From assembly GCA_001950395.1 (NCBI GenBank), contig BDLO01000001.1:1277979-1341978 (forward strand): 64,000 nucleotides of DNA, read 5' to 3'. The notes below the pieces were generated by a model. The model worked only from the letters and a program-made list of their open reading frames with translations. It did not search any database and was not told the DNA's origin. This stretch comes from Coriobacteriaceae bacterium EMTCatB1. GTDB taxonomy: Bacteria; Actinomycetota; Coriobacteriia; Anaerosomatales; Anaerosomataceae. Each line of letters starts with the position of its first letter. Position 1 is the first letter of the stretch. The translations under genes and the position numbers were made by a program. Of the stretch, positions 19,034 through 28,000 are shown one piece after another.

Positions 19034-20098
19034 TCAGCGCGCCGCGACCTGCACCTGCATGCGCTTGCCGAGCGACCAGGCGAGCACGCCGAGCGCCGCG
19101 GTGATGCCGAGCGCGACCGCGAGCTCGGTGAGCACCTCGGACAGGTGCCCTCCGAGCACGGCGACGCGCCAGATCGGCTCGATGATCCAGTACAGCGGGA
19201 AGAGCTTCGCGATCCACTGCGGCCAGTCGGGGAAGACGTAGAACGCCACCGGTGCGAACAGCAGGATGCCGGATCCTTTCACGATGCCGAACATGGTCTG
19301 CGAGTCAGGCGCGAACGCGCCGATCACGACGCCGAGGGCCGAAGACAGCATCGCGGCCACGAACACGACGACGAGCACCTCTGGCCAGTTCGATCCGAGC
19401 GCGCTGTTCAGCACGAGCGTCACCACCGACATCACGCTCGCCAAGACGATGCCGAGCAGCCACTTCGCGAGCAGCACGTCGGCGGTTCTCGCGGGCGTGA
19501 CGAGCAGCGCCTTGAGTGTGCCCTGCTCCTTCTCCTCCACAAGGCTCGAGCCCGGCACGAACAGCCCTGCCATCACGAGCGCGTAGAAGACGATCACTGG
19601 CACCAACCGCACCGAGATCGGCAGCCCCGCCTCGCCGATGCTCTGAACGCGCACCTCCACGGGCGGCTCCTTGCCCTCCAGCGCACGCAGCAGGTCGATC
19701 GTCGTCACCGCGAGCACGATGCGGTTCGACGCGTAGCTCTCGCCGCTGATCCAGAAGGTGAGCTCCGGGCGCTCGCCGGCCTTGACCGCCTCGTCGAACC
19801 CGCGCGGCAGCACGATGCCGGCATCCACGTCGTTCGCCTCGACGGCCGCGCGGAGCGCCTCGGCGTCCTCGTACTCCCGCACGCGGATGCCCTCCATCGC
19901 CCGGACGTCACGGGCGACCTGCGAGCCGCCCTCGTCCACTACGCCGAGCCGCGGCTTGGGCTGGAAGAGCGAGCCGAATGCGACCTGCAAGATGAGCGTG
20001 ATCGCGAGCGGCAGCACGAGCGCCCACAGGAACACCGCGGAGCGCGGCCCGAGCGAGAAGTCCTTCTTGAGGATCGTCGTCACCAGCCGTGGGCTCAT
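19034..20098 (-). CDS. ABC-2 type transporter permease
   Basis: Membrane protein with large extracytoplasmic domain; SLVEEKEQGTLKALLVTPA motif. Confidence 0.88.
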   Translation of the reverse strand: MSPRLVTTILKKDFSLGPRSAVFLWALVLPLAITLILQVAFGSLFQPKPRLGVVDEGGSQVARDVRAMEGIRVREYEDAEALRAAVEANDVDAGIVLPRGFDEAVKAGERPELTFWISGESYASNRIVLAVTTIDLLRALEGKEPPVEVRVQSIGEAGLPISVRLVPVIVFYALVMAGLFVPGSSLVEEKEQGTLKALLVTPARTADVLLAKWLLGIVLASVMSVVTLVLNSALGSNWPEVLVVVFVAAMLSSALGVVIGAFAPDSQTMFGIVKGSGILLFAPVAFYVFPDWPQWIAKLFPLYWIIEPIWRVAVLGGHLSEVLTELAVALGITAALGVLAWSLGKRMQVQVAAR

Positions 20099-21339
20099 AG
20101 CGACGCCACCTTCCGCTTCAGCGCGACGACCCCAGCGCCGTAGAGCACGGCGAGCCACACCGCCGCGTACGCGAGCGAGCCCGCCGACTCGCGCCAGCCG
20201 CCGCCGTACACGGTCGCCTTCACGAGCACGTCGATGATCGGGAACGTCGGGAGGATCCGCACCCAGGGCGCCACGGAGCCGGGGAACAGCGCCGCGAACG
20301 CCGGGATGAGCATGGGGACCGTGAAGAGCATCGCGTAGAACAGCTGGCCCATGAAGTCCTTGCCCGCCGCGCCCACCAGAAGCGCGATGCCGGTGAACAT
20401 CACCGCACCCATGACGAGCACGGCAAGCATGAGCGACCAATTCTCCTGCGTGACGCCCCCGATGAGCGCGAGCACGATGAGCGCCTGCGTGAACGACACG
20501 AGCGTGCCGAAGATCGTCTTGGCGGCGATGAAGTCAGACGCCTTCGCGGGCGTGACGAGCACCGCCGTCACGGTGCGCTCCAGCACCTCGGTGGAGACGA
20601 GCGACGCCATCGAGAAGGTCTCCATCATGAGCACCACGAACAGCAGCATCGGCCGCATCTTCTCGCGCAGCGACACCTGGTCGCCCAGCCGGTCGACGCC
20701 CACCACGACGTCCTTCTCGTCGGGGAACTGCACCGGCAACGCCTCGCCCGCGACCTCGAACGCCGCCTCACGAACGAAGCTCGTGACCGCTTGCCTGAGC
20801 TCAGGCGGAGCGGACGCGTGCGTGTACACGGTCACCGCAAGCCCACGCTTGCCGAGGGCGAGGTCAGCCAAGAATCGCTCCGGGAACGCGACGCCGACCT
20901 GGACGTCGACGCGCTTGGTACCCTTCGGCCGCTTCTCGCCTGCGGCCGTATCGACGAACGCGAGCTTGCCGTCCCGCGTCCGCCACACCTGGAGCGTGCC
21001 GTCGATCGCCTGGCGCATCTTCACCTCGTCGTCGAACTCGACGAGCAGCAGCCCTTCTTGCTTCGCGAGGTCCGCCTCACGGATGCGCGCGACGTCGGCC
21101 TCCGAGGCGCCGAGGGCACGCAGCGCCTCGGCGGAGCCCTCAAGCAGCCGATCGACCGGCGGCGAGACCGCGAGCACGAGGTCTTCCTCGACGCGGTCCG
21201 GCATCGCACGGAACAGCAGCGGCGCCGCGATGAGCACCGCGAGCGTCAGAGCGAGGTACACCGTGTCACGCGCGTAGGAGACGAGCTCCTTCCTCAGCAG
21301 CGCCCGGATGATGGCCGCTCTCGAGACGGTGCGCTTCAT
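20095..21339 (-). CDS. ABC-2 type transporter permease (NatB-like)
   Basis: SLVSTEVLERTVTAVLVTPAKASDFIAAK; ATGA overlaps with both neighbours. Confidence 0.85.
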   Translation of the reverse strand: MKRTVSRAAIIRALLRKELVSYARDTVYLALTLAVLIAAPLLFRAMPDRVEEDLVLAVSPPVDRLLEGSAEALRALGASEADVARIREADLAKQEGLLLVEFDDEVKMRQAIDGTLQVWRTRDGKLAFVDTAAGEKRPKGTKRVDVQVGVAFPERFLADLALGKRGLAVTVYTHASAPPELRQAVTSFVREAAFEVAGEALPVQFPDEKDVVVGVDRLGDQVSLREKMRPMLLFVVLMMETFSMASLVSTEVLERTVTAVLVTPAKASDFIAAKTIFGTLVSFTQALIVLALIGGVTQENWSLMLAVLVMGAVMFTGIALLVGAAGKDFMGQLFYAMLFTVPMLIPAFAALFPGSVAPWVRILPTFPIIDVLVKATVYGGGWRESAGSLAYAAVWLAVLYGAGVVALKRKVASL

Positions 21340-22208
21340 CCCGCAAGCCCCCTGCCCGTCAGCGCGATGAAGATCTGCTCAAGCGTGGCCTCCTCGGTGT
21401 GGATGGTAAGCAGGTCGGGCGAGGCGGCGAGCTCGGCGAGCCGCGCGGTGGCCTCTCCGTCGCCGAGCGGCAGGACTTCCTCGCGCACGCCCTCTTTGTC
21501 GCGAAGCCGGACGCGCACGGCCCGCGTCCCGTGCTTGAGCTTGAGGTTCTCGGGCGTGTCGAGCGCGACGATGCGGCCTTCGTTCATGAAGGCGACCCTG
21601 TCTGAGAGCTCGTCTGCCTCGAACATGTCGTGCGTCGTGAGCAGGACCGCCGCGCCCCGCTCGGCCTCCTCCTTGATCGTCGCCCTGATGGCGGCGGCGG
21701 TGACCGGGTCGAGCCCGTCTGTGGGCTCGTCCAAGAACAGGACGTCGGGACGGTTGATGAACGCACGGGCGATCATCATCCGCTGGCGCATGCCCTTGGA
21801 GAAGGTCTTGACGCGATCGTTCGCACGGTCAGCGAGCCCGACGCGTCGGAGCGCACCCTCCACGTCCGCGTCTTTCACGCCGTAGAGCGCCGCGAAGAAC
21901 TCGAGGTTCTCGCGCGCGGTCATGTTCAGGTAGAGGTTCTTCTCCTCGAAGCAGACGCCGATGCGGGCCTGCAGGCCAGGGTCGTCGAGCGCGACGTCGG
22001 TGCCCAGCACGGTCGCCGTGCCGCCTTGCGGCGGCAGCAGGCCGATCAGCATCTTGATCGTCGTGGACTTGCCGGCGCCGTTCGGCCCGAGAAACCCGAG
22101 GATCTCGCCGGGCATCACCTCGAAGGAGATGCCTTTGACCGCCTCGATCTCCCCGTACGAGAACCGCAGATCCTTCACCGCGATGGCTGGCTCGTGCGCC
22201 TCGGACAT
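21336..22208 (-). CDS. ABC transporter ATP-binding protein (drug/Na+ exporter type)
   Basis: GFLGPNGAGKSTTIKMLIGLL, FSKGMRQRMMIARAFINRPDVLFLDEPTDGLDPV. Confidence 0.95.
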   Translation of the reverse strand: MSEAHEPAIAVKDLRFSYGEIEAVKGISFEVMPGEILGFLGPNGAGKSTTIKMLIGLLPPQGGTATVLGTDVALDDPGLQARIGVCFEEKNLYLNMTARENLEFFAALYGVKDADVEGALRRVGLADRANDRVKTFSKGMRQRMMIARAFINRPDVLFLDEPTDGLDPVTAAAIRATIKEEAERGAAVLLTTHDMFEADELSDRVAFMNEGRIVALDTPENLKLKHGTRAVRVRLRDKEGVREEVLPLGDGEATARLAELAASPDLLTIHTEEATLEQIFIALTGRGLAG

Positions 22209-22269
22209 CGAGACCCCCATTCAGCACCGAGCGCCGCGTCAGGCGCGCCTCAAGGCAACACCTTCCATC

Positions 22270-23043
22270 TTACCCGCGCTCGACGCGCCACATACAGTCG
22301 AGCTCGGCTTGGATCGCCTGAGCGAGAGCGTCCGCTCCGCGGCGATCGGCGCGCGCTCCCCCGTACGCATTCAGGTAGACGATCTCGTCGGCCGCCTCGA
22401 GCTCGCTCAGCGCGAACGGCTCCGCCCGGATGGCGACCCCGAAGTCTGCTGCTCGCTCGAGCAGCCACGCGAGCGCGACGCTGGCGACCGCTGGCGGGGA
22501 CGGCGGCGTGAGCGCTTCGCGACCCCTTCGAACGACGATCGCCGCCGTCCCGCCGTCGATGACGCGCCCGTCGGAGTCCACGAGGATCGCCTGGTTGCCG
22601 CCCGCTGCCGCAGCCGCGCGCTGCGCATCGTCCCAGTACGCGCGGTCGGCCGGCTTGGCTGCGCCAGGCGGGAGCTTGGGCAAAGCGTCGACCACGACAG
22701 GAACCCCGACGACGCCGGACGGCGCGTCGAGCGAGCTCAGCCGCCGCTGCACCGCGACGACCACTCCGGTCTGCGCGCTGATCTCGACCGTGAGCCGGGT
22801 GCGGCTCGAGATGCGCTCGGGAAGCTGCGCGAGCGCGTCGCGCACGGCCTCGTCGACCGCGTCGAGCGCTGCCCGGCCCACACCGCCCGCCACGAGCCTC
22901 CGACGGTGGAAGGGCCACAGCGGCACGGTGCCGTCCAGCGCCACGCGGCACGTCTCGCGAAGCGCGACGGCAGGCCATCCGTCGCTAGCTCCGCACGGAG
23001 ACGCTTCGACTCGCACGTTCATCGGAGCTGCCACCAAGGGCAC
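22270..23043 (-). CDS. Aminotransferase class IV (PabC/IlvE-fold)
   Basis: GGNQAILVDSDGRVIDGGTAAIVVRRGREALTPPSPPAVASVAL. Confidence 0.7.
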   Translation of the reverse strand: MPLVAAPMNVRVEASPCGASDGWPAVALRETCRVALDGTVPLWPFHRRRLVAGGVGRAALDAVDEAVRDALAQLPERISSRTRLTVEISAQTGVVVAVQRRLSSLDAPSGVVGVPVVVDALPKLPPGAAKPADRAYWDDAQRAAAAAGGNQAILVDSDGRVIDGGTAAIVVRRGREALTPPSPPAVASVALAWLLERAADFGVAIRAEPFALSELEAADEIVYLNAYGGARADRRGADALAQAIQAELDCMWRVERG

Positions 23044-23114
23044 GAGGAAGGGACGGCCGCAGCGCCCCCTCTCGCCACGACACGTCCCCGATGCTGGCAG
23101 GATGGAGCGCGCAT

Positions 23115-23837
23115 CTAAACAGAATCTAAACCCGTGAGCGTTCCCGCATCGTCGGGAGCGGGCAGCACGCGCACCCTGCGTCCCTCGATGAGGAGCCGCC
23201 CCTGCTCGAACAGACGCACGGCCTCGACGATCAGCCGGTGCTCGACCTCGTGGATCTTCGCCTCCAGCGTCTCGAGCGTGTCGTCCTCGTCCACACGGAC
23301 CGGTTCCTGGCAGATGATGGGGCCGTGGTCGAGGTGCTCGTCCGCGAAGTGGACCGTCACGCCCGTGACCTTCACGCCGTACTCGTACGCGTCCTTGATC
23401 CCGGAAGCCCCCGCGAACGCCGGGAGGAGCGAGGGGTGAAGGTTCATCACCCGGTTCGGGAACGCGCTCAGCACCTCCTTGCCGAGCAGCCGCATGTAGC
23501 CCGCCATCACCACGAGCTCGACTCCGTGCTCTTTCAGGACGTCAGCGATCGCGGCGTTGTAGCCAGAGACGCTCTCGTAGCGCGCACGGTCGACCACGAC
23601 GGCCGGCACGCCCGCCCGACGCGCGCGCACCAAGCCGAACGCATCTGGCTTGTTGGAGACCACGACAGCGATCTCGGCGTTCAGAGCGCCCGACGCGCAC
23701 GCATCGAGCAACGCTTGCAGGTTCGTGCCGCTTCCCGAGATGAGCACGCCGACCCGCAGCCGCTTCGGCTCCTGGTCCTCCTCCAGAAGCGGGAAGATCT
23801 CCTCCGCCAGCACGGGCTCTTCCGCGACCTCAGACAT
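23115..23837 (-). CDS. purN: Phosphoribosylglycinamide formyltransferase
   Basis: GVLISGSGTNLQALLDA; MNLHPSLLPAFAGA; VHFADEHLDHGPII. Confidence 0.94.
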   Translation of the reverse strand: MSEVAEEPVLAEEIFPLLEEDQEPKRLRVGVLISGSGTNLQALLDACASGALNAEIAVVVSNKPDAFGLVRARRAGVPAVVVDRARYESVSGYNAAIADVLKEHGVELVVMAGYMRLLGKEVLSAFPNRVMNLHPSLLPAFAGASGIKDAYEYGVKVTGVTVHFADEHLDHGPIICQEPVRVDEDDTLETLEAKIHEVEHRLIVEAVRLFEQGRLLIEGRRVRVLPAPDDAGTLTGLDSV

Positions 23838-24882
23838 AGCTCACACCGCCTTCGCCTTGCACGATCGTGCCGATCTCGAACACGCGCTCGCCCGAAGCGG
23901 TCAGGTGCGCCGCGACCGATGCCGCCTGACGGGCATCGCACACGAGCGCGTACCCGATGCCCATGTTGAAGGTCCGGAGCATCTCGGCCTCCGGCAGAGC
24001 CGCCGCTTGCTGCACCAGCGCGAAGATCGACGGCACCCTCCACGACCCCAGCGCGATGCGCGCTTCGCAGCCGGTCGGCAGCACCCGCGCGAGGTTCTCG
24101 GTGATGCCGCCGCCCGTGATGTGCGCCATGCCCTTGATGCCGCCCACTTCGCGAAGCGCAGCCAGCACCGGACGTACGTAGATGCGCGTCGGTTCGAGCA
24201 GCGCATCGCCGAGGGTCGCGCCGCCGAGCGTCGCGTTGGGGAGCGAAAGAGCGTCTTCGGCGCCCTCGACGAGCGCTTTTCTGACGAGCGAGTAGCCGTT
24301 CGAGTGCAGGCCGCTCGACGCGAGCCCGAGCACGACGTCGCCGGGCGCGATGCCGTCGCCGGTCACCGCGGCCTGTCGGTCCACGACGCCCACGCAGAAG
24401 CCAGAGACGTCGTAGTCGTCGGGAGCCATGGTCCCCGGGTGCTCGGCCATCTCGCCGCCGACGAGCGCGCAGCCCGCGCGTCGGCACCCCTCGGCGATGC
24501 CGCTCACGATCGCCTCGACTCTGTCCGCCCGAAGCGAGCCGATCGCCACGTAGTCCAAGAAGAACAGCGGCTCCGCGCCGACGGCGAGCACGTCGTTCAC
24601 GCACATCGCCACCAGGTCGATGCCCACGGTGTCGTGACGGTCGAGGAGCTGCGCCACCTTGAGCTTCGTACCGACCCCGTCCGTGCTGCTCACGAGCACG
24701 GGATCGTCCATTTCCTTGAGCGCGGCCGCGGAGAACATCCCGCCGAACCCGCCGATGTCCCCGATGACCTCGGGCCGGTAGGTCGAGCGCACGTGCGCAC
24801 GGATGCGCTCGACTGCCCGCGCGCCCTCGTCGATGTCGACGCCGGCGTCGCGGTACGTGATGGGACGCTTCTCCTCGGCCAC
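23830..24882 (-). CDS. purM: Phosphoribosylformylglycinamidine cyclo-ligase (AIRS)
   Basis: TYRDAGVDIDEG; VSSTDGVGTKLKVA; MAHITGGGITENL. Confidence 0.95.
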   Translation of the reverse strand: MAEEKRPITYRDAGVDIDEGARAVERIRAHVRSTYRPEVIGDIGGFGGMFSAAALKEMDDPVLVSSTDGVGTKLKVAQLLDRHDTVGIDLVAMCVNDVLAVGAEPLFFLDYVAIGSLRADRVEAIVSGIAEGCRRAGCALVGGEMAEHPGTMAPDDYDVSGFCVGVVDRQAAVTGDGIAPGDVVLGLASSGLHSNGYSLVRKALVEGAEDALSLPNATLGGATLGDALLEPTRIYVRPVLAALREVGGIKGMAHITGGGITENLARVLPTGCEARIALGSWRVPSIFALVQQAAALPEAEMLRTFNMGIGYALVCDARQAASVAAHLTASGERVFEIGTIVQGEGGVSYV

Positions 24883-24960
24883 AGTGCTCCTCCTCCGCCT
24901 GGAGCAACCATTCTACCCGACGACCGCGGGTGCGCGGCCCTCTCGGCGCTCACGAACAGC

Positions 24961-24989
24961 GGAGAGGCCGGGCTTTGCCCGGCCTCTCC
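24961..24989 (-). terminator. Strong hairpin GGAGAGGCCGGGC-TTT-GCCCGGCCTCTCC downstream of S8 protease gene
   Basis: Perfect 13-bp stem, 3-nt loop. Confidence 0.7.
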
Positions 24990-25012
24990 TGCGTGCCCGT
25001 GCGTGTGAACCG

Positions 25013-28000
25013 CTAGAACCCTTTCATGATGTCGACCAAATAGCTGGCGACGTCGTCGCTCACCGCACCCGGGCCGCCAAGGATCTGGATCTTCTCCACC
25101 TCGTCGAGGTGCACGAGGAGCGCGTCCTCGGTCTCCGGGCTCAGCCACGACGGGTCCGTCAGCAGCATCACGCCGTGCGCTTTGCCGAGCGCAGGAGCGC
25201 CTGCGAGCGCATCCGGGAAGTTGCGGCCGCTTGCGATGCCGACCCTGCCGAACGACGCCCAACCCTGCTCCCACGCGAACTCGGCCACGGCGGCGGCGGT
25301 CTCGTACCGATTCCTGCCTGCGAGCCGCTGGGCATCCGGGTACCCGAGGTCGTCTGGCAGCCACTCGCTCACGACGCCCTCGCCGCCGACGACGTAGATG
25401 GAATCGACGTTCTCGCCCAGGAAGTCCGCCACCGACGGCGCTGCTTCGTCATACCGCACGAGCAGCACCGGCGTCTTGCGAGACCATGTGTAGGGCGACG
25501 CCGACAGCGGATCAGCGAAGCTGTAACCGTTCGCGATGAACGCCTCGCGGCAGAACTCGTCGCCCATCTTCTCCTTGACTCGCGCCGCTACTTTCGCCGA
25601 CGTCTCAAAGCGGTCGCTGCCGCCGATGCGCTCGACCGTAAGCCCGCTGGGGAGCGCATTCTTCACGGTGTCGGACACCGCACCCGTACCACCGACGATG
25701 ATCACCCGTGATGCACCCAGCCGCGCGATCTCGTCAGCCACCCCTGCCGTCAGCCGCGTCGGCTCGGTCAACAGTATCGGCGCGTCGTACGCACCCGCGA
25801 GCGCAGACGCGCTGAGCGCGTCAGGGAAGGTGGCGCCGGAGACGAGCACGACCGTGTCCGCCGAGTCGAAGGACGCCTGGCAGACTTCGATCGCCGTGGC
25901 GTACCGGTTCGCGCCGAAGTGGCGCACGACGCCTTCGCCGGGAACGGTGCTGACCGCGTCGGACGCATCGCTCTCGTTGCCCACGCCGTCGACTGCCGTC
26001 ACCTTGAAGAAGTACTCCACACCCCCGTCAAGGCCTCGCGCGTAGAACTGCGGCTCCTCGACCAGGCCGTCTTCGTTCGCCTTGCTCCACGGCCCACCGG
26101 CATCCGTCGCGACGTAGACGTTCCAGCCGACGACCGACTCGTCGTCGGGCAGCAGCCACTGCAGCGCCGCGCCGTAGTTGACGTTGAAGACCTCGACGCC
26201 GAAAGGCGGCTTAGGCGTCTCCTTGTCGTAGTAGACGATGGCGGAGCAGTCCAGGAGATTGCCCGCATCGTCTCGGTACTGCGCGAACACGAGCGTCGGT
26301 CCATCGACGTCGGGCAGGACGAGATCCTTCGTCGCCGCGAATGGCTCCCAATCACCCCAGCCCTCGCCCGTATCGATGCGCATCTCAGTCGCCCCGGTCA
26401 CATCCGAGACGAGAGTGACGTTGCGCGAGTCGGTGAAGTACATCTCCTCGCCGGAGACTGCGCTCCTCTTCAGGTCGAGGCTATCGAAGCAACACGTCCC
26501 TTCGGGGGCTTTCGCGTCGACCACGATGCTGGTCGACACCGGCTCAGAGACGTTGCCCGAAGCGTCGTATGCGAACACCGCGTAGTACGCCCTCGTGCCG
26601 TCAGGCAGGAGCATCGCGTCGAAGTCCCACGCGGAAGCACCCATGCCGTCGAACACGCATGTAGCAGACGGATCGTCGAATGCGGTCGGCGTCGTGTCGG
26701 TTCGGCGCAAGACACGCACGCCTGCGACCTGCCACGCCGGCGGGTTCATCCAGCTCAACACCACGGCGCCATCGCGCATCGTGGCCTCGAGGAACTGGAC
26801 GGGCTCCGGCGGCAACTGGTCGGTGACGGTGACCGTCGCGTACGCGCCATCCGACCAGTTGAGGTTCTCGTCTACCGCAAACGCGGCGTAGTGCACCTCG
26901 GTGCTATCTGCGATTCCTGTGTCGTGGAACTCGCCGTCCGTGCCCTCGTACACCACGAGCGCATCGGGGTCTTCAGGACCCACAGGGTCCACGCCTTCTC
27001 GCCTCAGGATCCTCGTGTAGGCAAAGTCGGGATCGGACGGGTCGATCCACGACAGCAGCGCATCGCCGTCAGCGCCGTTCTCCGCCGAGAAGTCCGCGGG
27101 TGCCGCCGGGCCCGTGAAGTCGGAGGTTATGCGGACGCCGCGGACGTAGGCCCAGCCCGACGACACGTCGTCGAGGTTGGCCCTCACGCGGAAACGAGCG
27201 TCACTGGTCTCCACGTCAGGAACGGTGAAGGGCACCGACTGCTCGCCCGCGCCTGCGGTCCCCAGCGGCGTGTACTCGTGCGACGTGAGCACGATGTCGT
27301 CGATGGCGACGAAATCGGCATCGGTGTCCGTGGCTTCGGGATCCATCATGGCGTAGATGAGCAGCTGGTGCGTTCCGGGAGCAAGCTCTACAGACTGGTT
27401 CGACCAGCCGCCGCCTTGCGGCACGTCGAAGTACTGCATGTCGTCGACTGTCACTGAGGCCCAGATGCCCTGGCTAGCGCTCGCCCACCACGAGAGCGTG
27501 CCTCCACTTTCTGGGACGTCGATCGTCGTCGAGACCGCGGCGTAACCGTCCGGCACGAGATCGCCGCTCCACATGCTGTAGTCGCCGCTGTGCGCGTAGC
27601 CCGTGGTCTCCCACGAAGCGCCTTCGAGGACGTCCCATCCTGCGATGTCGCCGTCTTCGAAATCTTCCTCCCACGTGACGACCGGCAGGCCGATCTCGGC
27701 CTCGAAGGTGGCGTCTTGCGACCCGCCAGGGGCGGGCAGCCACCGGACTTCGGACTCGGTGCCCGCGCGCAGGACGTCTCCGCTCTTCGGAGCGACGATC
27801 GTGGGCCGCCCGGGATAGCTGTCGAAGACACGAGACAGGTTCAGCCGACCGCCGGACGAGACCTTGCCCTGGAGGGCGGGAACCCGGTCGGCTGTGTTCT
27901 CGATACGCGCCTTGACCTCGTCAGCCGGCATGTCAGGCGCAGCCGCAAGGATGTGAGCGGCAGCGCCCGAGACGTGCGGAGCCGCCATCGAGGTGCCGCT